Part shown: piece by piece, positions 7,825 through 16,610 of the stretch
How the letters are laid out: the number at the start of each line of letters is the position of its first letter
How positions within the stretch are numbered: the first letter of the stretch is position 1
Assembly (NCBI GenBank): GCA_018821245.1
Contig: JAHJMO010000031.1
Coordinates: 1-36,596, forward strand
From: Patescibacteria group bacterium
GTDB taxonomy: Bacteria; Patescibacteriota; Microgenomatia; UBA10105; UBA927
DNA length: 36,596 nucleotides
Direction of reading: 5' to 3'
The notes under the pieces: model-generated
Told to the model about the DNA's origin: nothing
The model's input: only the letters and a program-made list of their open reading frames with translations
The model's database searches: none
Position numbers and translations under genes: made by a program

Positions 7825-8811
7825 ATGAAAATTCTTGTTACGGGCGGAGCAGGGTATATAGGGTCTATCACAAATGCGCTTCTTCACAGTCAGGGACACA
7901 AAACGGTTGTCTTTGATAATTTATCCAACGGCCATAAAGAGGCAGTCGGGAAGTCAAAACTCATTATCGGTGATTTGACAGATAAAGATGATGTTTTCCG
8001 AGCGTTTGACGGCGATTCTTTTGATGCAGTTATCCATTTTGCCGCGTACACACTGCCGGGCGAGTCCATGCTTTCCCCTCATAAATATTTTCATAACAAT
8101 ATTATCGGAGGGCTTAATCTATTGGAGGCGATGCGAACACACGGGTGCCGGAATATTGTTTTTTCGTCAACATGCTCCGTGTACGGGTATCCCAAAGATC
8201 TGCCGGTGGCGGAGACTTCTTCTATTGCTCCTGTCAGCGTGTACGGGGCTTCCAAGCGGATGTTTGAAGAAATTCTCGATTGGTATGGGAAAATTTACGG
8301 CATACGAAACGTTAAACTTCGGTATTTTAATGCGGCAGGAGCGGCACTGGATGGATCGCTGGGTGAGGACCATAGTCCGGAAACGCACATTATCCCGGTC
8401 GCTCTCTCCGTCGCTTCCGGCAAGAAGAAACAGTTTGAACTTTACGGTGATGATTACGAAACGCCGGACGGTACGTGCATACGCGATTATATCCATGTAT
8501 TAGATCTGGCTGACGCTCACATAAAGGCACTTGATTACATGATCAAGCATGATGCATCAGACACGTTTAATTTGGGCGTTGGAAGAGGATACAGCAACAG
8601 ACAGGTATTGGATGAAGTCAAAAAAATTACAAAGAAGGAGCTGAATGTGGTGGTAGCCAAACGACGTCCCGGTGATCCAGATGCAATTTTTGCAGATAAC
8701 ACAAAAGCCCGGAAAGTACTCGGCTGGAATCCAAAATATTCAGATCTTCATATCATCATTAAATCAGCATGGAAGTGGCACGTTAAACATCCCGAAGGAT
8801 ACGGAAGCTAG
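7825..8811 (+). CDS. galE: UDP-glucose 4-epimerase
   Basis: The 328-aa protein interconverts UDP-glucose and UDP-galactose (or their N-acetyl forms). It carries TGGAGYIGS (residues 6-14), VFDNLSNGH (29-37), the FAAY segment, VFSSTCSVYGYP (112-123) and catalytic Y140/K144 (VYGASK). RYFNAAGA and the RPGDPDA segment match GalE closely. Length is typical. It has its own -10 box, so it may be transcribed apart from the preceding gene. It provides galactose donors to the glycosyltransferases that follow. Substrate range (Glc versus GlcNAc) cannot be judged. Confidence 0.9.
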   Translation: MKILVTGGAGYIGSITNALLHSQGHKTVVFDNLSNGHKEAVGKSKLIIGDLTDKDDVFRAFDGDSFDAVIHFAAYTLPGESMLSPHKYFHNNIIGGLNLLEAMRTHGCRNIVFSSTCSVYGYPKDLPVAETSSIAPVSVYGASKRMFEEILDWYGKIYGIRNVKLRYFNAAGAALDGSLGEDHSPETHIIPVALSVASGKKKQFELYGDDYETPDGTCIRDYIHVLDLADAHIKALDYMIKHDASDTFNLGVGRGYSNRQVLDEVKKITKKELNVVVAKRRPGDPDAIFADNTKARKVLGWNPKYSDLHIIIKSAWKWHVKHPEGYGS

Positions 8812-8838
8812 TTAATGGTTAATAGTTAATTGTTAATA
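8811..8838 (+). repeat. Heptamer tandem repeat, GTTAATN x4
   Basis: Four exact-period units (GTTAATG, GTTAATA, GTTAATT, GTTAATA) fill the gap after galE, beginning on the last base of its stop codon. Only the last base of each unit varies. Confidence 0.85.
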
Positions 8839-8856
8839 GATAAGATAACTAAAATC

Positions 8857-9414
8857 ATGAAAATTGGAATTGATATTAGCCAAATTGTCTATGAAGGGAC
8901 TGGGGTAGGCAGATATGTGAGAGAGATGGTATTGGGAATAACCCGGATTGCTCCGGAGCATGAATATGTTCTTTTTGCTGGAACACTGCGACAAAAAAAA
9001 GCGCTTTCCCGATTTGTTCAGATGGTTAAACATCAAGCTCCTCATGTTCGGTCTGTGATAATTCCCATACCTCCAACTTTTCTTACCATTCTATGGAATG
9101 TACTTCATGTTGTCCCAATTACCTGGTTTACCGGCCCGCTTGACGTGTTTTGGTCAAGTGATTGGACCCAGCCGCCTTTGGGGAGAGCTGTCGGGATGAC
9201 AACAATTCATGATGTCAGTTTTCTTCGGTTTCCAGAGAGTTTTCCGAAGAAAATAATACAGACACAGAAGCAAAGGCTTAAGCATGCCGTGAGGATAAAT
9301 ACACATATCTTGTGTGATTCCGAAGCGACAAAAAAGGACATTGTTGCAAACTTTAATGTTTCGGAGGAAAGACTGATGGTGGTATATCCCGGAGTTACTC
9401 CTTTACATACATGA
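8857..9414 (+). CDS. Truncated GT4 glycosyltransferase, N-terminal domain only
   Basis: The 185-aa frame begins MKIGIDISQIVYEGTGVGRY, the GT4 N-terminal acceptor-binding fold, and continues through TTIHDVSFLRFPESF to the strand before the interdomain linker (MVVYPGV). It then stops. The donor-binding half with the E-x7-E motif is missing, and the next gene begins a new, complete GT4 36 nt later. The three neighbouring GT4 paralogs carry heptamer tracts at exactly this linker, so loss by slippage or recombination there is plausible. Start at 8857 is preferred to 8830 because homology begins there. Probably not an active enzyme by itself. Confidence 0.65.
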   Translation: MKIGIDISQIVYEGTGVGRYVREMVLGITRIAPEHEYVLFAGTLRQKKALSRFVQMVKHQAPHVRSVIIPIPPTFLTILWNVLHVVPITWFTGPLDVFWSSDWTQPPLGRAVGMTTIHDVSFLRFPESFPKKIIQTQKQRLKHAVRINTHILCDSEATKKDIVANFNVSEERLMVVYPGVTPLHT

Positions 9415-9449
9415 CAAGCGATAGCATGTCGAATATATGATTTAACTAT

Positions 9450-10574
9450 ATGATTGTTGCTATAGACGGGTACGAAGCAAATGTGAAAAATCGGGTAGGA
9501 ATCGGCCGGTATGCATACGAGATCATTTGGGGGATATATAATAGTCGAAAGTCGAAAATAGATTCATTTATTATTTATTTGCCAGATGCACCTTTATCCG
9601 ATCTACCTACAGAAACAGAGTGGTGGATGTACAGAATCGCAAAGCCTAAAAGATTTTGGACGGTTATCGGATTGCCGTTAGCTTTGTGGTTAACGAGTCC
9701 GAAGCCGGACATAATTTTTTCTCCCACGCACTATATTCCGCGGTTTACCAAGGTCCCTCGGGTGATGTCGGTAATGGATCTCTCGTATCTTAAATTTCCG
9801 GAGTTGTTTCGCGCAAAGGATTTGCATCAGCTTATCCACTGGACGAAATATTCGGTTTCGCACGCCAAGGCGATATTTACCATAAGTCAGTTTAGTAAAA
9901 ATGATATAATTAAGACATATAGAGTTGAACCTAAACAGGTCGTCGTGACCTATCCGGGGTTAAATATGGCAATAAAGTCAAAAGTCGAAAATAAATACCA
10001 AATAAGCAAGCATTACATCCTGTCTGTAGGCACGATTCAGCCCCGGAAAAACTATACGCGCCTCATCGCTGCATTTTCCGAGTTTTTGAAGCTGAATAAA
10101 CAACGTTTTGGCGAGATTGATTTAGTGATTGTAGGTAAAAAGGGGTGGATGGTTGAGGATATTCTGGAAGCTCCAAAGACTTATCACGTAGAAAATCGTG
10201 TCAAATTTTTGGATTTCGTACCTGATGGTGATTTGCCGGCTTTGTATCATGGGGCTTTGTGTTTTGCGCTTCCCAGTCTTTATGAGGGATTTGGACTTCC
10301 AGTTCTTGAAGCTATGGCCCAAGGGTGCCCGGTGGTTGTAAGCCATGTTTCCAGCTTGCCGGAGATAGCAGGAGAAGCCGGAGTTTATGTGGACCCAACG
10401 AGCGTTGAGAGCATTACCAAAGGACTTCTTACCGCTGTTCGGCAAAGGAACCTGATGCAGGGGAAGATCCGGGTGAAAAAAGGGCTGGAACAAGTGAAAA
10501 AGTTCTCGTGGGACACTGCAGCCAAACAGACTCTTGAAGTACTTACCCAGATTGGGAAAGGACGAACCTCATGA
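9450..10574 (+). CDS. GT4 family glycosyltransferase
   Basis: The 374-aa, two-domain GT-B protein has the N-terminal GIGRYAYEI segment (17-25), [13 protein letters not shown] (108-120), a linker with KSKVENK (176-182), then GTIQPRKNY (194-202) and the donor-binding signature [17 protein letters not shown] (276-292). GT4 enzymes are retaining and use NDP-sugars (often GDP-Man or UDP-Glc/Gal) in the cytoplasm. The linker DNA holds a short AAAGTCR heptamer pair (9974-9987) and the N-terminal part holds AGTCGAA twice (9543-9556). Its TGA overlaps the next ATG (ATGA at 10571), so the two genes are coupled. Confidence 0.85.
   Translation: MIVAIDGYEANVKNRVGIGRYAYEIIWGIYNSRKSKIDSFIIYLPDAPLSDLPTETEWWMYRIAKPKRFWTVIGLPLALWLTSPKPDIIFSPTHYIPRFTKVPRVMSVMDLSYLKFPELFRAKDLHQLIHWTKYSVSHAKAIFTISQFSKNDIIKTYRVEPKQVVVTYPGLNMAIKSKVENKYQISKHYILSVGTIQPRKNYTRLIAAFSEFLKLNKQRFGEIDLVIVGKKGWMVEDILEAPKTYHVENRVKFLDFVPDGDLPALYHGALCFALPSLYEGFGLPVLEAMAQGCPVVVSHVSSLPEIAGEAGVYVDPTSVESITKGLLTAVRQRNLMQGKIRVKKGLEQVKKFSWDTAAKQTLEVLTQIGKGRTS
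9974..9987 (+). repeat. Heptamer pair AAAGTCA/AAAGTCG in a GT4 linker
   Basis: Two 7-bp units lie in the region encoding the linker between the two GT-B domains. Similar tracts lie at the matching site of the paralogs at 18674 and 19740. Confidence 0.6.
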
Positions 10575-11209
10575 AAATGTTAATCGATTTTTGGGTCTAT
10601 TTGGCCACACTTACAGGGTATATCCCGAGTCATACAATACGATTGTTTTTGTATAGACATGTATTCCGTATGCACATAGAGAAAGATTCATCTATTCATT
10701 GGAGAGCGCAGTTCAATCAGCCATCAGGAATTGAAATTGGACACAATACCATTATTGGGAATGATGCTTTTCTTGACGGAAGGTTTTTTCGGAAGTGGGA
10801 GAAGAAGCACCTTGCGGGTGTTGCGGACTTAAGAACACCTGGAAGGTGGGAGAAGGTAACAGTGTATTTACAAGAATTTTTTAAGCCTGTCAGAAGGCCG
10901 CTTCGCATTGGCAATAATGTCTCGATTGCAGGTGAAGTGCGCATTTACACCATGGAACATGACATCGATAGTCCTGACTTTGCCGAAATCAGCGCGCCCG
11001 TTACCATAGAAGATTATGTCGTAATCGGTACCCGCGTGACGATACTTCCCGGTGTAACGATAGGGAAAGGTGCGGTGGTTGCCTCGGGTGCTGTGGTGAC
11101 GAAGGAAGTTGCTCCATATACGGTGGTCGGAGGAGTACCAGCGAAATTCATACGCGAACGAAGCAAGGATTTGAAGTATACGCTGAAATTTGCAAGACTG
11201 TTCCAATAA
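10571..11209 (+). CDS. Left-handed beta-helix (hexapeptide) acyltransferase
   Basis: The 212-aa protein shows hexapeptide repeats typical of the maltose/sugar O-acetyltransferase family: [17 protein letters not shown] early, then [28 protein letters not shown]-like coils and the closing [14 protein letters not shown], with the family ending [13 protein letters not shown]. It likely acetylates a sugar using acetyl-CoA. Catalytic His candidates include the one in TMEHD. An extra loop of about 37 residues interrupts the coils after FLDG; the DNA there forms a nested hairpin (10808-10848). The gene overlaps the preceding glycosyltransferase by 4 nt. The acceptor is unknown. Confidence 0.8.
   Translation: MKMLIDFWVYLATLTGYIPSHTIRLFLYRHVFRMHIEKDSSIHWRAQFNQPSGIEIGHNTIIGNDAFLDGRFFRKWEKKHLAGVADLRTPGRWEKVTVYLQEFFKPVRRPLRIGNNVSIAGEVRIYTMEHDIDSPDFAEISAPVTIEDYVVIGTRVTILPGVTIGKGAVVASGAVVTKEVAPYTVVGGVPAKFIRERSKDLKYTLKFARLFQ
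10808..10848 (+). repeat. Nested inverted repeat inside the acyltransferase gene
   Basis: CACCTT (10808-10813) pairs with AAGGTG (10843-10848), and inside it GGTGTT (10817-10822) pairs with AACACC (10834-10839), leaving an 11-nt loop. The near-repeats GGAAGTGGGAGAAG (about 10791) and GGAAGGTGGGAGAAGG (about 10841) lie close to its two sides. It falls in the part of the gene that looks inserted relative to ordinary hexapeptide transferases. Confidence 0.5.
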
Positions 11210-11218
11210 TGTCTCTTT

Positions 11219-11285
11219 GTCATGCCGGACTTGATCCGGCATCTATTTTAAGAGGACTGGATTCCGGCTCAGAGGCCGGAATGAC
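11219..11285. repeat. Intergenic palindromic repeat element (two hairpins)
   Basis: Two strong hairpins lie side by side: ATGCCGGA...TCCGGCAT and ATTCCGGC...GCCGGAAT. The outer ends GTCATGCCGG and CCGGAATGAC are also inverted repeats of each other (9 of 10 bases). This type of GTCATTCCGG-like palindrome is a widespread intergenic repeat in bacteria. Here it fills the gap between the acyltransferase and GT2 genes and could end transcription or cap RNA. A minus-strand frame through it (MPDQVRHDK) is an artefact. Confidence 0.75.
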
Positions 11286-11293
11286 ATCAAGAT

Positions 11294-12160
11294 ATGGGTC
11301 TTTCAATCATTATCGTCAGCTATAATACCAAAAAGTTGCTTGGTGCGTGTCTGGATTCCGTCAAAAAGAGCCTGAAAGGTGCCGATTTTGACTGGGAAGT
11401 AATTGTCGTTGACAACGTGTCCCACGATGGCACGAGAGAGATGATTGCGGAAAAATATCCATGGGTACGGACAATACTCAACAAGGAAAACGTCGGTTTC
11501 GGCCGGGCAAATAATCAGGGCATGCGGGAAGCAAAAGGCGACGTTCTGTTCCTTTTGAATTCGGATACTGTGATTTTAGATAATGCTATCAGTAAATTAC
11601 TGTCCTTTCAAAAAAAGCACCCCACGAGTTTTGTCGGGCCGAAGCTGTTTAACGTTGATCGCTCGCCACAGACTTCATGCGGAGCTTTTTTCAGACTCCC
11701 TGTTGTGTTTGCGTCGCTATTTCTGAAAGGCGATTACAACGGTCTTGTGCGATGGTCGCCCAACAAAATAAAAAAAGTAGACTGGGTATCGGGTGCGGCG
11801 TTTATGGGCCCTAAAAAGCTCTTTTTTGACGACCTCCTGTTTGACGAGAAAATTTTCATGTATATGGAAGAAATCGATCTTCTCTACAGGGCTTGCAAAA
11901 AAGGATATGATACATTTTTTTATCCCAACTCAAAAATTATCCACATAGGAGGGGGGAGCTCGCCGACCAGGAGGAAAGAACCGGTTCTGCATATTTATCG
12001 CGGTTATCAATATTTTTATGCTAAACATTATGGCAATCAGAAGCTTACAATTCTCAAATTTTTACTCAAAGTAAAGGCGGCCGCCGGCTGGACTATCGGG
12101 GCTTTTTCGGGCAATGAATATCTCAGAACAACTTATGCAGAAGCTTTTCGCTTGGTGTAA
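11294..12160 (+). CDS. GT2 glycosyltransferase, rhamnosyltransferase-like
   Basis: The 288-aa GT-A protein opens SIIIVSYNTKKLL and has VVDNVSHDGT (38-47), NKENVGFGRANNQG (63-76), the metal-binding LLNSDT (87-92), WVSGAAFM (164-171) and MYMEEIDLLYR (189-199). The NVGFxxANN and EEID signatures fit the WbbL/rhamnosyltransferase-like GT2 subgroup, which are inverting enzymes on the cytoplasmic side. No dTDP-rhamnose genes are in the window, so the donor is open. It overlaps the next gene by 47 nt, strongly suggesting translational coupling. Confidence 0.8.
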   Translation: MGLSIIIVSYNTKKLLGACLDSVKKSLKGADFDWEVIVVDNVSHDGTREMIAEKYPWVRTILNKENVGFGRANNQGMREAKGDVLFLLNSDTVILDNAISKLLSFQKKHPTSFVGPKLFNVDRSPQTSCGAFFRLPVVFASLFLKGDYNGLVRWSPNKIKKVDWVSGAAFMGPKKLFFDDLLFDEKIFMYMEEIDLLYRACKKGYDTFFYPNSKIIHIGGGSSPTRRKEPVLHIYRGYQYFYAKHYGNQKLTILKFLLKVKAAAGWTIGAFSGNEYLRTTYAEAFRLV

Positions 12161-15143
12161 ACAATATTGGCTCATCGTCACGGGGTGCCTGCTTCTTGCG
12201 TTTATCCCGCTCTACCCGAAGTTGCCGCTTCTGGATGTGTTTCAGACGTGGGTCTACATACGTCTCGAGGATTTTCTCGTTGCCATCGCCATGCTGCTTT
12301 TGGTCCTCATGCTATGGCGGCAAAAACTTTTTCCTAATACGCCGCTTACCATCCCGATCATCATCTATTGGTTGGTCGGGCTAGTTTCTCTTACCGTTGC
12401 GGTTGTTTCCGTGCATCCTGCATTAAGTGAGTTTCGGCCGCACCTGGGCATGTTGCATTTCCTTCGCCGCATAGAATACATGGGGCTTTTTTTCATCGGG
12501 TACTTTGCATTTGTCAAAAAGCCCAAAAAAGTTTCTGCCGTCATCTGGACGCTTGTTGTCACAACGCTTCTCATCGTAGCATACGGGTTTGGGCAGAAAT
12601 TCTTAGGGTTTCCGGCGTTTCTAACGATGAATGAGGAATTTTCGAAAGGGATTCCACTCCGGCTCCCTCCTACGGCGCGCATCCCTTCCACGTTCGGCGG
12701 ACATTATGATCTGGCGGCATATCTTGTTTTTGTCATTCCGATATTCGGGGCCCTCGTATTTGGGGCAGACAAATTTTGGCAAAAATTCGTGTTTTTGGCC
12801 GCGTCGATATTATCTCTCGTTCTCCTTCTTTTTACCGCTTCGCGTATTTCATTTGGTGTATACCTTATCGCTATCTCCGTGATGCTTGTATGGAAACGGA
12901 AGCCTTTGTATATCCTGCCCGTCATTATCGTAAGTTTCCTGCTTCTTAGTTCCGTGTCTACAGCCTCTGAGCGGTTTTATAAAACGTTCAGATTTTCGGA
13001 TGTCGTTATTGACCTTTCTACCGGGCAACCCATCGGAACCCTGGAGTCACTCGAAGGCGGTAAGGCAAAAATTGAGATGCAGGAATCGCCAGACACAGAG
13101 AGTCTTCCAAAGGGGAGTGAGTTTATCAGCGTGCCTCAAGTTTCGGCCAAACCCACCAAAACTTTCAAAACGATCGAGGTGTACACCAGTAGTCCACTCG
13201 CGACCGGGTCGGGGGAGATTGCCACCGTATCGGGCAGTTTCCTGGTCCAAAAGGCATTTGTGTATGACATATCGATAACGACACGCTTCCAGGGTCAGTG
13301 GCCGAAGGCGATGACGGCGTTTAAAAGAAATATTCTTTTGGGAGGTGGTTATTCAACCTTGTCGGTTGCGTCTGACGGGGATTATCTTCGGATGCTCGGA
13401 GAGACGGGAGTTTTGGGAACCGCAGCATTTTTGGGTATTCTCATCATGGCGTTTGTCCTCTTTTTCCGTAGAGGCACTAAGCTGTCCAATATATCTGAAT
13501 CATTTGTGACTGGGGTATTTGCCGGACTTGTGGGATTACTCGTAAATGCTGTGCTTATTGATGTGTTTGAGGCGTCGAAAGTGGCTTTTCCGTTTTGGTT
13601 CCTTATGGGGGTTTCGGTGGCACTTCTTCGGTCAACCCCCGGAGAGCGCGTGTCCTATCGAGAAGTATGGCGGCGCGTGCTCTCAAGTAGAGCGAGCGTG
13701 GTTTTTGCCATATTCATTGCCGTACTGACGCTTTATGGGAATGCCTTGACGCTTTATTTCCTCGGTGATGACTTCACCTGGCTTCGATGGGCCGCATCAA
13801 CGATTACTAGCGATATTCCTAAATATTTCACTGATTCCGGCGGATTCTTTTATCGCCCCATACCGAAGATTGCGTATTTTCTCCTCTATACGTTTTTTTG
13901 GTTGAAACCATGGGGGTATCACATCACATCGCTTCTGCTTTTCACATTACTTTCCGTACTCATGTTTGTACTTTTGGAAAAACGCGGGGTGCGGCGATGG
14001 ATTGCGTTTGGATCTTCGCTCCTTTTTGTCAGCCTTTCTATCCACCATGAAAACGTCATTTGGGTTTCGGGGCTTTCAGGGATGCTTGCGAGCGTTTTTA
14101 CGATGCTTGCTATTACACTCCTTACTGTAAGTGAGAATCGTAACCGACGGATAACATATATTACCTGGGTGGGTATCTGGGTTTGCGCTGGTCTAGCCAC
14201 TCTTTCGTACGAAGGTGGCATTGTTGCGCCAATACTTGTTTGGTATGTAAGCTGGTTTGTTTTTGGGATACGAAGCGCAGGATCGACGGCAATACTCATT
14301 ATAGTTCCATGGTATTGGTGGGCGCGATCTGCTGCTGGTGCTGTATCGCCGGGCGGGGATTATAGCGTCCGAATGTCACGGTTTTTCGTCAACAGCATCG
14401 GGAACGCGGCAGGCTACATAAGTGCCACCATAGGGGGTCCGCGGATGGTAGAGCTCTTTGCCTCATGGCGTGCTGCGGTGAGACAATCAGTCTTATTTAC
14501 TGGAGTTGCGGCCCTTATGGCGCTTTTCGGCACGGTCGTACTGGGGTTCAAATATTTGCAAAAAATAGTACGTGAGTATCGTGCGAGTTTGGTATGGCTC
14601 GGCGCTTTTGGCATAGCCCTTCTGCCGTTTATCGGACTTGGGACGATAGCGGAGCGCTATGGAATGCTGGCTTCGGTATTTATGGTTATCGCGATTGGCG
14701 AGTTCGTGGAAAAGATTTGGAAAACAAACGCGGGTCTCTTGCGATGGGTTGTCGTGTCGGTATTTGTCGGCGTGATAGGGTGGAACAGTATCGAGCTTAC
14801 CCGCGTGATGGGCGATTGGCAAAAAGCAAGCAATGTGTCGCAAGCTACGATACTCACTCTCAAGCGAAACTTTTTCCCGCTCAAGGATAAGCAGACATTC
14901 ATTTTTGTGAATACGCCTATCCGGTACGGGAGAGCGTGGATATTCCCGACAGGACTCTCCGATGCCATGTGGCACATGTTTAAGTTTAATGCTTTCCCAT
15001 ATCTCGTCTACTCATCGCCGGGTATCGAAGAAGCGTTTAAGATAACGACACCCATAGGTATCCCGGCAGTTCTTGTGTTTGAAGACATGGTGCTTAAGAT
15101 GGCTCAGCACAAGACGCAGGTTGTCGAGGTGGATAATCCATGA
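12114..15143 (+). CDS. O-antigen ligase/polymerase-like and GT-C fusion (1009 aa)
   Basis: This polytopic protein joins two modules. Residues 1 to about 515 look like a Wzy_C/O-antigen ligase protein: repeated helices, a GGHYDLAAYLVF segment around residue 200, and a large extracytoplasmic loop that includes a Ser/Thr/Lys-rich stretch (about 300-375). From about residue 520 a second set of helices begins, with LYFLGDDFTWLRWA after the first helix, an acidic loop motif typical of GT-C/PMT-like glycosyltransferases, then LSYEGG and a soluble C-terminal tail. The combined protein could both transfer sugars from a lipid carrier and ligate or polymerise a glycan. ATG 12114 overlaps the GT2 gene; ATG 12135 is an alternative. 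The stop overlaps the next ATG by 4 nt. Confidence 0.75.
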   Translation: MNISEQLMQKLFAWCKQYWLIVTGCLLLAFIPLYPKLPLLDVFQTWVYIRLEDFLVAIAMLLLVLMLWRQKLFPNTPLTIPIIIYWLVGLVSLTVAVVSVHPALSEFRPHLGMLHFLRRIEYMGLFFIGYFAFVKKPKKVSAVIWTLVVTTLLIVAYGFGQKFLGFPAFLTMNEEFSKGIPLRLPPTARIPSTFGGHYDLAAYLVFVIPIFGALVFGADKFWQKFVFLAASILSLVLLLFTASRISFGVYLIAISVMLVWKRKPLYILPVIIVSFLLLSSVSTASERFYKTFRFSDVVIDLSTGQPIGTLESLEGGKAKIEMQESPDTESLPKGSEFISVPQVSAKPTKTFKTIEVYTSSPLATGSGEIATVSGSFLVQKAFVYDISITTRFQGQWPKAMTAFKRNILLGGGYSTLSVASDGDYLRMLGETGVLGTAAFLGILIMAFVLFFRRGTKLSNISESFVTGVFAGLVGLLVNAVLIDVFEASKVAFPFWFLMGVSVALLRSTPGERVSYREVWRRVLSSRASVVFAIFIAVLTLYGNALTLYFLGDDFTWLRWAASTITSDIPKYFTDSGGFFYRPIPKIAYFLLYTFFWLKPWGYHITSLLLFTLLSVLMFVLLEKRGVRRWIAFGSSLLFVSLSIHHENVIWVSGLSGMLASVFTMLAITLLTVSENRNRRITYITWVGIWVCAGLATLSYEGGIVAPILVWYVSWFVFGIRSAGSTAILIIVPWYWWARSAAGAVSPGGDYSVRMSRFFVNSIGNAAGYISATIGGPRMVELFASWRAAVRQSVLFTGVAALMALFGTVVLGFKYLQKIVREYRASLVWLGAFGIALLPFIGLGTIAERYGMLASVFMVIAIGEFVEKIWKTNAGLLRWVVVSVFVGVIGWNSIELTRVMGDWQKASNVSQATILTLKRNFFPLKDKQTFIFVNTPIRYGRAWIFPTGLSDAMWHMFKFNAFPYLVYSSPGIEEAFKITTPIGIPAVLVFEDMVLKMAQHKTQVVEVDNP

Positions 15144-16603
15144 AAAAACAGAGAGGACTACTGTTTGCCATTGCCGTTTTGTTCATAACACTGCTTACTA
15201 TTTCCGTACGGCTGTATAAAGTGACAGCCCCTCTTGCTGATTGGCACAGCTGGCGGCAGTCAGATACCGCTGCCGTAGCACGTAATTTTTTGAAATACGG
15301 CTTTGATCCTCTTCGGCCCCGGTATGATGATTTGTCTAATATCCAGTCGGGTCACGATAACCCGCATGGCTATCGCATGGTAGAGTTTCCGATGTATCAG
15401 CTCGTTGGTGCGGGTCTCATGAAGCTTTTTGGCTATTTTCCTATTGAGGTATGGTTGCGTTTGACAACCATTGCGGTGTCCGCGGGGACAGGCATACTTT
15501 TAACACTTCTGACCGCCGGTTATGCCGGATGGCTGATCGGTTGGTTGACCGGTCTGACATATGCAATACTCCCTTACGGCGTTTACTACGGTCGGGTGAT
15601 TTTACCGGAGCCTATGGCGGTGTTTTGGGCAATTCTTTCGATTTATCTCATAAGTCTTATATGTTCAATAGGTCAAATAGGGAAAGAAAAGACAAACTGG
15701 GCGCTGGTTGTGGTTTCAGGTTTAGCAGGTGCGATCGCGCTCCTTACTAAACCCACCGCCGTGTTTCTGCTTCTGCCTGTTTTGTATTTTTTGTATCGGC
15801 AATATGGTCTGTCCAAGCGTTTGTTTATCGGTTTATTGATTTATGGGTTAATTTGTGTTTTGCCTTTGATTTTATGGCGTAAGTGGATTTTACAGTTTCC
15901 CGAAGGGGTTCCTGCATACGGGTGGCTACTTAACGATGGCGGTATCAGATTCAAGGGGGCTTGGTGGTGGTGGTTATTTGCAAAGCGGTTTGGGGAGCTG
16001 ATATTGGGTTACTGGGGATTAATCCCCTTGGGGCTTGGAATTCTAGTCAAACCCACAAAGAAAGAGGGTTGGGTATTCCGCTGGCTTCTCATTGGAACAC
16101 TCGTATATCTCGTTGTTTTTGCCGCCGGTAATGTCCGGCACGACTATTATCAAATTCTTGTTCTTCCGATAATCAGTATATATGTAGGTAAAGGATTTTA
16201 TTTTCTTTTGACTAATCGGGTTTTTTCAAAAGCTATCAGCTATCAGCTATCAGCTGTCAGCCTATTGTTCGTGTTGGCTTTTTCCTGGTATACGATTCGT
16301 ACATATTATTGGATCAACAGGCCGGAGATCGTAGAGGTCGGCAGAATCGCAGATCAAATGCTTCCGAAGGACGGGAAGGTGATTGCGCCGTACAACGGAG
16401 ACACGACGTTTTTGTATCAGATCAACCGTCAGGGATGGCCTCTGGGGTTTGATATCGATAAAAAAATTACCCAGGGGGCAGGGTATTATGTTACCGTTTC
16501 ACCAACGGACAGCGATTGGGAGACACGTGATCTGGCCAAAGAGTATACAGTGCTTGTGCGTAACGACAAATATGCGATTATCGACCTAACCAGGCGAAAA
16601 TAA
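15140..16603 (+). CDS. PMT/ArnT-like GT-C membrane glycosyltransferase
   Basis: The 487-aa protein has about 10-11 membrane helices. Its first loop contains LADWHSWRQSDTAAVARNFL and an EFPMYQ motif, hallmarks of the PMT_2/ArnT group in which an early loop Asp acts with polyprenyl-phosphate sugars. YYGRVILPEPMAVF is a second family-like stretch. It would glycosylate a lipid, glycan or protein outside the membrane. A soluble C-terminal part of about 90 residues follows the last helix. A perfect-period heptamer tract (16231-16258) is translated as ISYQLSAVS at the start of that last helix. It is coupled to the fusion gene through ATGA. Confidence 0.8.
   Translation: MKKQRGLLFAIAVLFITLLTISVRLYKVTAPLADWHSWRQSDTAAVARNFLKYGFDPLRPRYDDLSNIQSGHDNPHGYRMVEFPMYQLVGAGLMKLFGYFPIEVWLRLTTIAVSAGTGILLTLLTAGYAGWLIGWLTGLTYAILPYGVYYGRVILPEPMAVFWAILSIYLISLICSIGQIGKEKTNWALVVVSGLAGAIALLTKPTAVFLLLPVLYFLYRQYGLSKRLFIGLLIYGLICVLPLILWRKWILQFPEGVPAYGWLLNDGGIRFKGAWWWWLFAKRFGELILGYWGLIPLGLGILVKPTKKEGWVFRWLLIGTLVYLVVFAAGNVRHDYYQILVLPIISIYVGKGFYFLLTNRVFSKAISYQLSAVSLLFVLAFSWYTIRTYYWINRPEIVEVGRIADQMLPKDGKVIAPYNGDTTFLYQINRQGWPLGFDIDKKITQGAGYYVTVSPTDSDWETRDLAKEYTVLVRNDKYAIIDLTRRK
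16231..16258 (+). repeat. Heptamer tandem repeat, AGCTATC x4
   Basis: Three identical AGCTATC units plus AGCTGTC, then a decayed AGCCTAT. It lies inside the PMT-like gene at a membrane-helix border and is the cleanest heptamer tract in the window. Confidence 0.9.
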
Positions 16604-16610
16604 CATCCGC

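Noticed and set aside
10868-11242. Minus-strand 124-aa protein
   Set aside because: It is opposite the acyltransferase gene and starts inside the GTCATNCCGG palindrome, a known source of false frames.
14493-14975. Minus-strand 160-aa frame
   Set aside because: It is a shadow of the 1009-aa membrane fusion gene and has no motif or start signal.
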